A DNA stretch of 64,000 nucleotides, from the NCBI RefSeq assembly GCF_003047295.1, contig NZ_PZYZ01000001.1, forward strand, positions 248,001 to 312,000, in the 5' to 3' direction. Source of the DNA: Nocardioides sediminis (GTDB lineage: Bacteria; Actinomycetota; Actinomycetes; Propionibacteriales; Nocardioidaceae). Positions 1 through 8,562 of the stretch are shown here, piece after piece. The notes below the pieces were generated by a model that had not been told where the DNA came from, did no database searches, and saw only the letters and a program-made list of their open reading frames with translations. Each line of letters starts with the position of its first letter. The stretch's first letter is position 1. The translations under genes and the position numbers were made by a program.

Positions 1-156
1 TTCCACCTCGCGGGCGGTCACCGAGCGGTCACGCATGCTGACCGCTCGCTCGGCGCGCGCCACGAACGCGTCGACCGAGGCGACGTCGTACCCTTCGCGC
101 CAGCGAGTGGTGGCGAAGCGGGTGCCGGCCTGGGGGTCGTACGTGCTGTCGTCCAT
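1..156 (-). CDS. DivIVA-domain protein, N-terminal part (runs off left edge)
   Basis: Only the first 52 codons are inside the window, so the protein is incomplete at its C-terminus. The segment WREGYDVASVDAFVARAE at about residues 19-36 matches the start of DivIVA-type domains (R-x-GYD-x-x-x-VD-x-F), which form membrane-curvature-sensing coiled coils in polar growth and division proteins of actinobacteria. The ATG is preceded by a clear ribosome-binding site (GGAGGAG, about 5 bases upstream). Homology is inferred from this short motif alone, so it could be Wag31 itself or one of the smaller DivIVA-domain proteins. The acidic, polar first 18 residues look more like the small accessory type. 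Confidence 0.7.
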   Translation of the reverse strand, partial: MDDSTYDPQAGTRFATTRWREGYDVASVDAFVARAERAVSMRDRSVTAREVE

Positions 157-276
157 GGGGCTCCTCCGCAGTCGGGTGCGCCGGCGGGCGCTCGGACGCC
201 ACCATGCCCGCTGCCTGGCGATCCAACCTTCCCCGTGCCGACGAGACCGATCTTCCGACGCCGACGGCGGACCTGA

Positions 277-315
277 GTGTGGCTTTGGTGCCATCAGGTG
301 ACACCAAAGCCACAC
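277..315. terminator. Palindromic hairpin, family member 1
   Basis: Perfect 14-bp arms (277-290 and 302-315) surround an 11-base centre that can pair further with one mismatch. It lies just 3' of the winged-helix gene that ends at 354 on the minus strand, so a terminator is the simplest reading. There is no U-tract. It belongs to the same sequence family as the palindromes at 9169 and 10971. Confidence 0.6.
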
Positions 316-353
316 CCAAGCGGCGTCGCCCGCGTCAGGCGGCGTCGCCTGCG

Positions 354-863
354 TCAGGACGTCCAGGTCAGCCGATACCCGACCCCGCGCACGGTGTCGA
401 GCGAGCAGCAGTCGACGTCCTCCTCGACGAGCCGACGACGCAGCCGCCTGACGTGGGCCGCGACGCGTTCGGTCTCGTGGTAGGCGCTGCCGAACATCAG
501 CGCCGCCAGGCGCCGGGTGGGGACCGTCCGGGTCTCCGCCCGGAGCAGGGCGCACAGCAGGCGGTACTGCGTCAGCGTGATCTGCAGGGCGAGCCCGTTG
601 CGGGTGACCTCCCAGTGCTCCTCGTCGAGCACGAGCCGTGCACGAGGGGGCGCGACGGGCACCGTGACATGTGGCGAGACAGGGGGAGGGGCAGCAGCCC
701 CCGCGATCGCCAGCAGCTGCCGGGCATGCTGGACCGCCCACGCCTGGGCGGCGTCGGAGTCGATGTGTCCCCGGGCAGCCTCGAGGGCTGCGCGACAACG
801 TCGACTACGCGCAGCGGACGGGGCGGCAGGTTGATCTCTACGTCCGACCCAATGGCGGGACAA
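354..863 (-). CDS. Winged-helix (OmpR/PhoB-type) DNA-binding protein without receiver domain
   Basis: The C-terminal ~95 residues (about 75-169) have the pattern of the OmpR/PhoB effector domain: a beta-hairpin entry, LTQYRLLCALL as first helix, a recognition helix region VAAHVRRLRRRL and the terminal wing VRGVGYRL. The N-terminal ~70 residues are Arg/Ala-rich and contain no receiver (no conserved phospho-acceptor Asp region), so this is a stand-alone DNA-binding protein. The open frame begins at a TTG (863); no good Shine-Dalgarno sequence is visible and the true start may lie further in. The stop is followed by the palindrome at 277-315. Function beyond probable transcription regulation is unknown. 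Confidence 0.65.
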   Translation of the reverse strand: MSRHWVGRRDQPAAPSAARSRRCRAALEAARGHIDSDAAQAWAVQHARQLLAIAGAAAPPPVSPHVTVPVAPPRARLVLDEEHWEVTRNGLALQITLTQYRLLCALLRAETRTVPTRRLAALMFGSAYHETERVAAHVRRLRRRLVEEDVDCCSLDTVRGVGYRLTWTS

Positions 864-917
864 CCCTGTCCGGTCCGTTGCAGGACGCGATCGCGGATCC
901 CACTGTCCCCCTCAACC

Positions 918-923
918 TAAGGT
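918..923 (+). promoter_or_regulatory. -10 element TAAGGT, leaderless start of the 931 gene
   Basis: TAAGGT ends 7 bases before the ATG at 931, and no Shine-Dalgarno sequence is present. This fits the leaderless pattern seen repeatedly in this window. Confidence 0.5.
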
Positions 924-930
924 TCATCCC

Positions 931-1521
931 ATGAGCAAGAGGAAGCCGAAAAGCGCGGACGAGTTCATGAAGGAGCTCGAGGCGGACCCGGAGCACCGGG
1001 CCGCCCAGGCCGAGCAGGAGAGTGAGCTCGCGGAGCAGGAGGAGCGGTACGCCGAGGCGGAGGCGCCGCTGGTGCGGGCACTCGCCGACATCGAGGTGGA
1101 GGTGAAGTCTGTCTGGGACTTGGTCAACACCTCGGACGACTACTCCGTGGCCATCCCCGTGCTTGAGGAGCACCTCAAGGACGACTCCTACCCCGACCGC
1201 ATCCGTGAGGGAATCGCCCGATCGCTCTCGTTCCGCAAGGCAGCCCCGGGGTGGCCGACCATCGTGAATCTCTACCGCTCGACGACCGAATCCTTCGACC
1301 TGCAGCAGGGCCTGGCGGTCGCCATGGCGGGTACCGTCACCGACGAGACCGTCGACGAGCTCGTCGCGGAGGCCCGGTGCGAGGAGCACGGAGAGTCTCG
1401 GGTACTCCTGCTGTTGGGCCTCAAGCGGCTGAGGTCCGCGGCGGCCAAGGAGGCGCTCGAGAGCTTCGTCGACGATCCTGATCTCGGCGAGAACGCCACC
1501 AAGCAGCTCAAGGGCTGGTAG
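931..1521 (+). CDS. Uncharacterised acidic helical-repeat (HEAT-like) protein
   Basis: A 196-residue acidic protein. Residues 1-55 are highly charged and look coiled-coil (Glu/Ala-rich). Residues 60-190 read as short helical pairs: paired helices around VAIPVLEEHL, IREGIARSLS, TVDELVAEA and AAKEALESFV resemble HEAT/armadillo-type repeats. No signal peptide or membrane segment is seen. It stands alone between two minus-strand genes and has a leaderless-type promoter. Codon use is slightly less GC-extreme than in its neighbours. Proteins of this kind sometimes act as adaptors or immunity proteins, but nothing here identifies a partner. Confidence 0.75.
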   Translation: MSKRKPKSADEFMKELEADPEHRAAQAEQESELAEQEERYAEAEAPLVRALADIEVEVKSVWDLVNTSDDYSVAIPVLEEHLKDDSYPDRIREGIARSLSFRKAAPGWPTIVNLYRSTTESFDLQQGLAVAMAGTVTDETVDELVAEARCEEHGESRVLLLLGLKRLRSAAAKEALESFVDDPDLGENATKQLKGW

Positions 1522-1613
1522 CGGGGCACGCGTCGCGAGACCACATCCTGTGAGCCTCGACTGGTGACGCCGTGGTGGTCGCGCTGAGGCGCGGGACGTC
1601 GTACGACGGATCC

Positions 1614-2546
1614 CTACTGCCGGCGCGCGGCCTTCTTGGCCGCGGCCTCCTCCCGCCGGGCGACGAACCGAGCGGCCTCGTCGTCGAGGGCCGAGACCGC
1701 GGCGGCCAGCTCGTCGCGCGCCCTCTCCCCGTCCTCGTCCAGCCCCTCGAGGTCCCAGACGCCCCACTGCCGCAGCAGCGGCGTGACGATGTCGTCGTGG
1801 TGGATGCGCAGGTCGTAGATGCCGGCCTTGGCCATCTGCACCGCCTTGCGGGAGAAGCCGGGGATGATGCTGCCGGGCATCTCGAAGCCGACGACCTCCT
1901 CGGTGATCGCGCGCATCGTCTGGTTGGGCGCCATCTCGAGCGCCGCGGTGACGATGTTGCGGTAGAAGATCATGTGCAGGTTCTCGTCCTTGGCGACCCG
2001 GGCCAGCAGCTTCTCGGCGATGGGCTCCTCCGTGTAGCGCCCGGTGTTGCGGTGCGACACCCGCGTGGCCAGCTCCTGGAAGGACACGTAGGCGCAGACG
2101 TTGAGCACGGACTTCTCGGTGGCCTCGTAGCCGATCTCCATCGTCTCCATCCGGGCCCGCTCGAGCTCGACGGGGTCGACCCCGCGGGTCACGAGGAGGT
2201 AGTCGCGGATGCAGAACGCGTGCCGCCCCTCCTCGGCGGTCCACCGGTTGACCCAGGTGCCCCACGCGCTGTCACTGCCGAAGGCCCGGTCGATCTCGCG
2301 GTGGTAGCTCGGCAGGTTGTCCTCGGTCAGCAGGTTGACCTCGAGCGCGATCCGCGCGACGGGGGAGAGCTGCGACTGCGCCACCTCCCACGGGTCGCCG
2401 CCGAGGTCGGCGAAGTCCCGCCCGAGGCTCCACGGCACGTACTCGTGCGGCATCCACTCGTCCGCGATGCCCAGGTGCCGGTCGAGGTTCTCCGCGACCA
2501 CCGGCTCGAGCTCCTTGAGCAGCTGTGCGCTTTCGAGTGCGGTCAT
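1614..2546 (-). CDS. desA: Acyl-ACP desaturase (soluble di-iron fatty acid desaturase)
   Basis: A 310-residue protein with the two ferritin-like iron-binding motifs of soluble stearoyl-ACP-type desaturases: EEGRH at 105-109 (EExxH) and DENLH at 187-191. The conserved ENLLTEDNLP-like helix is at 69-79, and GSIIPGF lies near 231. The family introduces a cis double bond into ACP-bound fatty acids using O2 and reduced ferredoxin; mycobacterial DesA1/DesA2 are relatives. No membrane segments. The start is well supported by GAGGAGATG upstream of the ATG. It is separated from phoX upstream by a strong hairpin, so it is probably transcribed alone. The C-terminal ~20 residues are Lys/Ala-rich, as often seen in actinobacterial members. 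Confidence 0.9.
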   Translation of the reverse strand: MTALESAQLLKELEPVVAENLDRHLGIADEWMPHEYVPWSLGRDFADLGGDPWEVAQSQLSPVARIALEVNLLTEDNLPSYHREIDRAFGSDSAWGTWVNRWTAEEGRHAFCIRDYLLVTRGVDPVELERARMETMEIGYEATEKSVLNVCAYVSFQELATRVSHRNTGRYTEEPIAEKLLARVAKDENLHMIFYRNIVTAALEMAPNQTMRAITEEVVGFEMPGSIIPGFSRKAVQMAKAGIYDLRIHHDDIVTPLLRQWGVWDLEGLDEDGERARDELAAAVSALDDEAARFVARREEAAAKKAARRQ

Positions 2547-2640
2547 GGTCCATCTCCTCGTCGGGCGGACGCGGGGGCTGCCGCCCTCACCGTCCCTGCC
2601 TACACCCGTCCGGTGGTCACTGACCAGACCTGCCGATCAG

Positions 2641-2681
2641 CGGGGAACATCCGACGGCCCCGAGCCGTCGGATGTTCCCCG
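2641..2681. terminator. Strong hairpin 3' of the phoX-type gene
   Basis: An 18-bp perfect stem (2641-2658 with 2664-2681) has a 5-base loop, and a mismatch-interrupted extension into flanking GATC sequences. It sits between the stop of the PhoX gene (2700) and the ribosome-binding site of the desaturase, both on the minus strand. It lacks a U-run, which is common for actinobacterial terminators. Confidence 0.7.
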
Positions 2682-2699
2682 CCGATCGAGCGGACCGGA

Positions 2700-4145
2700 T
2701 CAGACCCCGATCTTGTGCCACGGCCCCCAGATGGCGAAGGTGCGGCCGGCGCTGGCCTGGATGTTGACGAACAGCGTCTCGCCGCCCGGGCTGAACGTCG
2801 ACCCGGCGAACTCGTCGTTGGTCGGGTTGAGCGCGATGTTCCAGAGCTTGCCGTTCTTGGAGAGGCCCCGGACGTAGTTGTTGTCGGTGTTGTCCTCGCA
2901 GACCACGAGCGTGCCGCGCTTCGAGGTGGTGATGTTGTCGGGCAGGTCGAGCTCCATCGGGCCCGACGACTGGAAGACGCAGCGGAGCTTGCCCGACGCG
3001 GGCCGGTAGGCCCACACCTGGCCGGATCCCCGCCCGAAGCCCGCCGGGTTGGCGTTGCCCACCTCGGCCGACCCGCCGCCCTGGGTGGAGGTGAAGTAGA
3101 CGACGCCGTCGCGCGACACCTGGCCCTCGAGCCGGGAGAAGTACGCCGCGCCCTGCTCCCAGCCCTGCCGCGCGACGTACGTGATCGCGTCGTTGTTGCT
3201 GGTCGGCGCGGTCTCGCCGGGGGTGTAGGTGAACTCGGGCGCCGGGTCATCGATCGGCACCCACTCCACGTCGTACGTCGCCCCCTGCTCCTGCTCGCCC
3301 TCGAGGTGGGCGTTGTCGACGCCGACCACCTTGAGCATCTCCAGCGTGCCGCCGTCCTCGAGCCGGCCGACGGACATCGGGTCGCTCGGCGGCTTGTAGC
3401 GGTAGAAGCCGGACGCGAAGCCGAAGTCGTCCTCGGTGAGGTAGAGGTAGCCGCTGCCGGGGTCGTAGGACACCGCCTCGTGGGCGAACCGGCCCGCCGA
3501 GCGGATCGGCTGCCGGTCCGACTGGCCGTCGCCGGGGAAGACGCTGACCGGCACCTCGAAGACGAATCCGTGCGGCTTGGTCAGCGGGATGTTGGACGTG
3601 CCGGTGAAGTCCGGGCCGACGTCGGGGCCGTTGATCGTCTCCTCGCAGGTGACCCACGAGCCCCACGGCATCTGGCCGCCGGAGCAGTTCATCATCGTGC
3701 CGTTGAGGCTGGTGAAGGAGCGCACGACCTCTCCGCGCGTGGTGACCTGGATGGTCGTCGTGCCACCGCCGGCCATGGCGTCGTACGGCGTTCCCGTCCC
3801 GAAGGCGGGCAGCGGGTTGTTGATCTCGTGGTTGCGGATGAGCACCACCGTGCCGTCCGGGCCCGGGAAGGCGCCCATGCCGTCGTGTCGCCCGGGCAGC
3901 ACCGTGCCGTCGGTGAGGGTCACCGGCGTGGTCGTGTCGTGGAACGACCGGTAGCGGAAGCCCTTCGGCACCTGGAGCCGCACGACCTGGTCGCGCTCGT
4001 CCGGCACGGGGAACAGCGGCACCTGCTTGGGGTTGGTCGCTGCCGACGCGGGACCGGCCACCAGGCCGGCGAAGGGCCCGGCCATCGAGGCGGCTGCCGC
4101 GGTCTTGAGGATCGTGCGACGCTCGACGGACTGCTCTGACGACAT
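2700..4145 (-). CDS. PhoX-type (DUF839) secreted alkaline phosphatase
   Basis: A 481-residue protein with a twin-arginine signal: RRTILK at 9-14, then a hydrophobic Ala-rich stretch and an ASA-A cleavage site near residue 35. The mature part shows PhoX-family features: GRHDGMGAF, a NHE segment (IRNHEINN), TCEET after GSWVTC, and the late VCEDNTD segment. In characterised PhoX enzymes such acidic residues bind calcium and iron, and the enzyme releases phosphate from phosphomonoesters outside the membrane. The assignment rests on recognising these segments by eye. The ribosome-binding site GGGAGG lies upstream of the ATG. No PHO-box-like repeat was recognised in the short 73-bp upstream gap. 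Confidence 0.85.
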   Translation of the reverse strand: MSSEQSVERRTILKTAAAASMAGPFAGLVAGPASAATNPKQVPLFPVPDERDQVVRLQVPKGFRYRSFHDTTTPVTLTDGTVLPGRHDGMGAFPGPDGTVVLIRNHEINNPLPAFGTGTPYDAMAGGGTTTIQVTTRGEVVRSFTSLNGTMMNCSGGQMPWGSWVTCEETINGPDVGPDFTGTSNIPLTKPHGFVFEVPVSVFPGDGQSDRQPIRSAGRFAHEAVSYDPGSGYLYLTEDDFGFASGFYRYKPPSDPMSVGRLEDGGTLEMLKVVGVDNAHLEGEQEQGATYDVEWVPIDDPAPEFTYTPGETAPTSNNDAITYVARQGWEQGAAYFSRLEGQVSRDGVVYFTSTQGGGSAEVGNANPAGFGRGSGQVWAYRPASGKLRCVFQSSGPMELDLPDNITTSKRGTLVVCEDNTDNNYVRGLSKNGKLWNIALNPTNDEFAGSTFSPGGETLFVNIQASAGRTFAIWGPWHKIGV

Positions 4146-4218
4146 GCTGTGTACCTCCCGGGTAGGTGCTTGTCCCGCGACGTTAGGCCGGGGAGCGCTG
4201 CGTGTAAACGGTCCGCGG

Positions 4219-5829
4219 TCACACCAGCCCGTGCTCGAAGGCGTACGCCGCCGCGGCGGTCCGCGAGCCGACGTCGAGCTTGCCGAAGATGTTGGACAGG
4301 TGCCGAGCGACCGTCTTCTCGCTCAGCACCAGCTCCGCCGCGATCTGCGCGTTGCTCCGCCCCGCGGCCACGAGCCGAAGCACCTCGACCTCCCGGGCGG
4401 TGAGGCCGCCGGGCAGGGCCCCCGGCGCGAGGAGCGATGACGCGCGGTCGCTCATCGGCGCCGCGCCCAGGCGCCGGAAGGTCGCGCGGGCGGCCGCCAC
4501 CTCGCGCTCCGCGGAGGAGGCGTCGCCCAAGGACAGCAGGCACTGCCCGGTCAGCAGCCGGGCGACCGCGGCGTCGTACGGCGAGGACACCTGCGCCCAC
4601 AGCTGGTGCGCGCGACGCAGGTAGGGCAGCGCCCCGGCCGCGTCGCCGCCGGCGAGCTCGACCGCGCCCATCGCCTGCGCGGCCGCGGCGGCCAGGGGCG
4701 GCGTGCCGATCGCGGCCGCCAGCGACGCGAGCTCCCCGGCCAGCGACCGCGCCCGCTCCACCTGCCCGGCGGCCAGCAGCACCTCGACCGCTCCCGGCAG
4801 CAGGCGGCACCGCTGCACCGGCCCTCCGGGGTCGGCGAGGAGTCGGTCGACGGCGGCGAGCGCCGCCGCGTCCCGGCCACCCGCCAGCCACAGCAGTGCC
4901 AGGCCGGGCTGCGGGTCGAGGCCGAGGTCGGCGGCGCGCTGGTAGGCCGCGTCGGCGCCGTCGAGGTCGCCGCGGAGACGCAGCAGGTCGCCCGTCTCGA
5001 CGGCGGTGAGGCCGATGGCGTTCAGGGTGCCGATCTCGCGGTAGCGCTCGGCGGCCCGCGCGAGCTCGCGCAGCGCGTCGTCCCAGGCACCCCGCAGCCG
5101 CATCAGCTGGCCCCGGTGGACCGCGCACTGCCCGGTGAAGGCGAGCAGGCCCGGCTGGGCGTCGCACCAGCGTTCGAGGGCGCTCGTCCACTCGGCGACG
5201 CGCCCGAGGTCGCTGATCTCCTGGCACCCCTCGATCGCGGTGCAGTAGACGTGCCCGGCGATGAAGGCCGACGTCTCACCCGCGACCACCCGCACCATGG
5301 CATCGTCCAGGCGGGCGAGCCCCTCGGCGAAGCGGCCGGCCATGAGCGAGACCCGGCCCTGCGCGCACGCGCTCATCGCCAGCAGGTCGGGATCGTGGAA
5401 CCGGCGGGCGGTGGCGTGGGCCTGATCGGCCAGCACCTGCGCGCCCGCGACGTCGCCCTCGCCGAGGGCCCGGAACATCCGGAGGAACGACACCCATCCC
5501 TGCTCGACGCAGTCCTCGCCGATCTCCTCGGCCATCTCGGCGGCTCGTGCCGCCCAACCCGCCGCGAGGGCGTGCTCGCCCTGGTCGGCCGTGCTCAGGG
5601 CCAGCCGCACGGCACACGACACGGCCCCGCGGGGGTCGCCCTCCTCCTGGCGCGCCAGGAAGGCGCGCTGGAGGGCACGCACCTGCTCGTCGTGGTGGCC
5701 GACCAGGACCGCCGCCGTGCTGAACCGGTCGAGCTCGTCGGCGCCGAGGCCGTCGAGCCCGTCGCGGGACCACGCGTCGTACGCGGCCAGCCAGTCGCCG
5801 CGGGCGAAGTGGTCAGCGGCCTGATCCAC
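4219..5829 (-). CDS. LuxR-type transcriptional regulator with TPR-like sensor region
   Basis: A 536-residue protein. The last ~65 residues form a LuxR/FixJ helix-turn-helix: GLTAREVEVLRLVAAG, then SNAQIAAELVLSEKTVARHL, then NIFGKLDV. The preceding ~460 residues are Ala/Leu-rich helical pairs resembling tetratricopeptide repeats (repeated A-W-x-x-A-L patterns). There is no P-loop, so it is not a classical LAL/MalT ATPase. The GTG start is chosen because a TACGCT -10 element ends 7 bases upstream and the first residues (DQAADHFARGDWLAAYDAW) look like a first repeat. It is downstream of the flavin monooxygenase gene but appears to have its own promoter. Ligand and target genes are unknown. Confidence 0.85.
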   Translation of the reverse strand: MDQAADHFARGDWLAAYDAWSRDGLDGLGADELDRFSTAAVLVGHHDEQVRALQRAFLARQEEGDPRGAVSCAVRLALSTADQGEHALAAGWAARAAEMAEEIGEDCVEQGWVSFLRMFRALGEGDVAGAQVLADQAHATARRFHDPDLLAMSACAQGRVSLMAGRFAEGLARLDDAMVRVVAGETSAFIAGHVYCTAIEGCQEISDLGRVAEWTSALERWCDAQPGLLAFTGQCAVHRGQLMRLRGAWDDALRELARAAERYREIGTLNAIGLTAVETGDLLRLRGDLDGADAAYQRAADLGLDPQPGLALLWLAGGRDAAALAAVDRLLADPGGPVQRCRLLPGAVEVLLAAGQVERARSLAGELASLAAAIGTPPLAAAAAQAMGAVELAGGDAAGALPYLRRAHQLWAQVSSPYDAAVARLLTGQCLLSLGDASSAEREVAAARATFRRLGAAPMSDRASSLLAPGALPGGLTAREVEVLRLVAAGRSNAQIAAELVLSEKTVARHLSNIFGKLDVGSRTAAAAYAFEHGLV

Positions 5830-5836
5830 GCCTCCG

Positions 5837-5842
5837 AGCGTA
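5837..5842 (-). promoter_or_regulatory. -10 element TACGCT, leaderless start of LuxR-type gene
   Basis: On the minus strand TACGCT ends 7 bases before the GTG at 5829. This element decides the start choice, since the GGAGG between it and the GTG is too close to act as a ribosome-binding site. Confidence 0.5.
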
Positions 5843-5849
5843 CGGCGCG

Positions 5850-6983
5850 TCAGGCCGCCGTGGGCAGGTCGCGGGGGGTCTTCTGCCGGCGGGATCGCTC
5901 GGCGATCCGGTCGGCGACGTACGCCGCGTCCCGGCCGACGCCGGGCAGGATCATCGAGCTGAAGGCGTACTGGAAGGACAGGCCGCAGAAGAAGAGTCCG
6001 GGGGCGTCGGCGACCACCCCGCGCATCTCCCGGGGCCACCCGTCGTCGCCGAGGATCGGCAGGTGGAGCCAGTCGAAGACCTGGCGGAAGCCGGTCGCCC
6101 ACACGACGGTGGACACCTCGCGCGGGGTGCCGTCGACCACGGGCCGGCCGTCGCGCACCTCCTCGACGCGGCTGGTCACGCGCTCGACCCCGCGCTCGAC
6201 CAGGTCGCGGCGCTTGACCCGGAGCATGGGGCCGCCGTGGTGGCGGACGTGGGCCATCTCCTTGCGCCCCATCGGCGTGCGGCGGGTGAGGACGTGCTTC
6301 CAGGCGAAGATCAGCGCGGGGAAGACCATCCGGAACACCGGGGACCCGAGCCGCGGCGGGATCTCGCCGCAGTCGCGGCCGGCGAGGATCGTGGGGTGCG
6401 TCTCTGCCAGCTCGAACGCGATGTCGGTGCCCGAGTGGCTGGCCCCGACGACGAGCACCGGGCCGTCGACCACCTGGCCCGGTCGCCGGTACTCGCTGGA
6501 GTGCAGCTGGAGGATCGAGGGGTCGAGGTCGCCGGCGAGGTCGGGGACGTTCGGCGTACGGCCGAAGGTGCCGGTGGCGACCACGACGTTGCGGCAGGTG
6601 AAGCGGCCGCGGTCCGTCGTGACGGCGTAGCCGTCGCCGTCGGCGTCGAGGGCCAGCACCCGGGTCTCGAGGCGCACCGGGAGGTCGAAGGTGCGGGCGT
6701 AGGTCTCGAGGTAGTCGCCGACCGCGTCCTTGCCCGGGAAGGTCCACCGGCGGGCCGGGAACGGCAGGCCGGGGAGGCCGTCGACGTGGGCGGGGGAGTA
6801 GAGCCGGAGGCTGTCCCACTGCCGGCGCCAGTTGTCGCCGACGCGGGTGGCGGCGTCGAGGATGACGAACGGGATCCCGCGGCGCTGGAGGTGGTAGCCG
6901 GTCGCGAGGCCGGCCTGGCCGGCCCCGATGACGACCGTGTCGATGTCGGTGCTGTGCCCGGTGGTGCTCTCGGTGGTGTCCAT
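5850..6983 (-). CDS. Flavin-containing monooxygenase / NAD(P)-binding oxidoreductase (CzcO-like)
   Basis: A 377-residue protein with two Rossmann motifs: GAGQAG at 20-25 for FAD and GASHSG at 180-185 for NAD(P)H. The linking ATGTFGRTPNVP segment (about 136-147) and the later WATGF (about 294) are typical of group-B-like flavoprotein monooxygenases. The full Baeyer-Villiger fingerprint is not evident, so sulphur or nitrogen oxygenation, or a different oxidoreductase role, remains possible. The ATG is 6 bases downstream of a TAGCGT -10 element. The LuxR-type gene begins 20 bases after its stop. Confidence 0.85.
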   Translation of the reverse strand: MDTTESTTGHSTDIDTVVIGAGQAGLATGYHLQRRGIPFVILDAATRVGDNWRRQWDSLRLYSPAHVDGLPGLPFPARRWTFPGKDAVGDYLETYARTFDLPVRLETRVLALDADGDGYAVTTDRGRFTCRNVVVATGTFGRTPNVPDLAGDLDPSILQLHSSEYRRPGQVVDGPVLVVGASHSGTDIAFELAETHPTILAGRDCGEIPPRLGSPVFRMVFPALIFAWKHVLTRRTPMGRKEMAHVRHHGGPMLRVKRRDLVERGVERVTSRVEEVRDGRPVVDGTPREVSTVVWATGFRQVFDWLHLPILGDDGWPREMRGVVADAPGLFFCGLSFQYAFSSMILPGVGRDAAYVADRIAERSRRQKTPRDLPTAA

Positions 6984-6989
6984 GGGCCG

Positions 6990-6995
6990 ACGCTA
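6990..6995 (-). promoter_or_regulatory. -10 element TAGCGT, leaderless start of the flavin monooxygenase
   Basis: TAGCGT on the minus strand ends 6 bases before the ATG at 6983, and no Shine-Dalgarno sequence is visible. Confidence 0.55.
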
Positions 6996-7083
6996 TTTCG
7001 CGCGGGCGCGTCGGCGCGTCGGGCGGGATGCCCATCCTGGAGGCCGCGGCGATGGGTGGATCCCCCCATCGCCGCGACGTACG

Positions 7084-8271
7084 TCAGGGCTGGAAGACCA
7101 CCTTGACCATGCCCTCCTCCTTCTTCTGGAAGTGCTCGTAGGCGGCGGGCGCCTCGGTGAGCGGGAGGTGGTGGGTGGCGAAGGCGTCGACGCCGAACGC
7201 GTCCTCCTCGGTCAGCATCGGCAGCAGGTCGTCGGTCCAGGCGCGCACGTTGGCCTGCCCCATCCGCAGCTGCACCTGCTTGTCGAAGAGCTGCATCATC
7301 GGCATCGGGTCGGCGGCGCCGCCGTAGACGCCCGAGATGGAGATCGTGCCGCCGCGACGGACCGCGTCGATCGCGGTGTAGAGCGCCGCCAGCCGGTCGA
7401 GCCCGGCCTTCTTCATCATCGGCTCGGCGACGGCGTCGGGGAGGAGCCCCACGAACTTCTGCACCAGCGTCGCGGCGGGCGACCCGTGGGCCTCCATGCC
7501 GACCGCGTCGATGACCGCGTCGGGTCCGCGGCCACCGGTCGACTCGCGGACGAGTGCTCCGACGCCGCCGGCCTGCTCGGCGTCGTCGAGGTGCACCGGC
7601 TCGGCTCCGAATGCCTTCACCCGGCCCAGCCGCTCGGCGACCCGGTCCACGGAGATGACGCGGTGCCCGGCCTGCACGCCCATCCGGGCCGCCATGTCAC
7701 CGATCGGACCGGCGCCCAGGACCAGGAGCGTGCCGCCGCCGGGGACGTCGGCGTACTGCAGTGCCTGCCACGCGGTCGGAAGCACGTCGGAGAGGAACAG
7801 GAAGCGGTCGTCGGCGTGCTCGTGCGGCACCTTCATCGACATGAAGTCGGCGAAGGGGACGCGGAGGTACTCGGCCTGGCCGCCGGGGACCTGGCCGTAG
7901 AGCTTGCTGTAGCCGAAGAAGCTCGCACCCGTGCCGTGCTCGTGGTTCTGCGTGGTCTCGCACTGGCTGTAGAGGTTGCTGCGGCACATCCAGCACGTGC
8001 CGCAGCAGACGTTGAACGGTACGACGACGCGGTCGCCGACCCGGAGGTTCGTCACCCCCGCGCCGACCTCCTCCACGATCCCCATCGGCTCGTGGCCCAC
8101 GACGTCACCGGCCTCCATGAACGGCGCGAGCGTCTCGTAGAGGTGCAGGTCGGATCCGCACAGGCCGGTGGAGGTGATCTTGATGATCGCGTCGGTGGGC
8201 TCCTCGATCTGCGGGTCCGGGACCTCGCTGACCTGCATGTCGTGGACGCCCTGCCAGGTGACTGCCAACAT
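7084..8271 (-). CDS. Zinc-dependent alcohol dehydrogenase (formaldehyde-dehydrogenase-like MDR)
   Basis: A 395-residue medium-chain dehydrogenase. Catalytic zinc ligands are seen at C38 (GLCGSD), H60 and E61 (GHEPMG). The structural zinc loop has cysteines at about 90, 93, 96 and 104. The Rossmann motif LVLGAGPIG begins near 178. The insertion between catalytic and cofactor domains and the C-terminal region resemble glutathione-independent formaldehyde dehydrogenases and threonine-dehydrogenase-like enzymes. It probably oxidises an alcohol or aldehyde hydrate with NAD(P)+ in the cytoplasm. The frame extends 24 codons upstream, but ATG 8271 matches the family N-terminus (MLAVTWQG) and has an AAGGCGG-type ribosome-binding site. 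It is divergent from sodC. Confidence 0.9.
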   Translation of the reverse strand: MLAVTWQGVHDMQVSEVPDPQIEEPTDAIIKITSTGLCGSDLHLYETLAPFMEAGDVVGHEPMGIVEEVGAGVTNLRVGDRVVVPFNVCCGTCWMCRSNLYSQCETTQNHEHGTGASFFGYSKLYGQVPGGQAEYLRVPFADFMSMKVPHEHADDRFLFLSDVLPTAWQALQYADVPGGGTLLVLGAGPIGDMAARMGVQAGHRVISVDRVAERLGRVKAFGAEPVHLDDAEQAGGVGALVRESTGGRGPDAVIDAVGMEAHGSPAATLVQKFVGLLPDAVAEPMMKKAGLDRLAALYTAIDAVRRGGTISISGVYGGAADPMPMMQLFDKQVQLRMGQANVRAWTDDLLPMLTEEDAFGVDAFATHHLPLTEAPAAYEHFQKKEEGMVKVVFQP

Positions 8272-8562
8272 GTTCGTGAACCGCCTTCGGTGGTGGATGT
8301 CGTCGGTCGCGACCCGCCCGGTACCCGGCGGTCCCGCGGGCATGCGGGACCGGGCGCCGAGGCATCACCACTCCACGATCCCCGCTCCACAATCCCCCAA
8401 TTGGACCGGTGCGGCGTGCTGGCGCGAGCCCTAGCGTGGAGGACGAGCCGGCGACAGGAGCCAGCCTCGGGCGGATGGTGCCGGCGTCGACCGGCACCTC
8501 CCGACCGACGCGGGCCGTCCCGCCCGACGAACGACGTCACGTCGAGGGACGGGGAGAGCGAC
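8272..8562. other. Divergent intergenic region between adh and sodC
   Basis: This 291-bp stretch separates two divergently transcribed genes. It holds no convincing ORF. It contains a locally AT-richer segment near 8375-8406 and a TAGCGT hexamer at 8432-8437, which could be a -10 element for sodC with a leader of about 120 bases. No well-placed -35 element was recognised. Confidence 0.4.

Noticed and set aside
1522-1613. CGTCGTACGACG palindrome as a terminator between convergent genes at 1.5-1.6 kb
   Set aside because: The self-complementary run is short and has no loop; GTCGTACGAC-like words are frequent inside coding sequence here.
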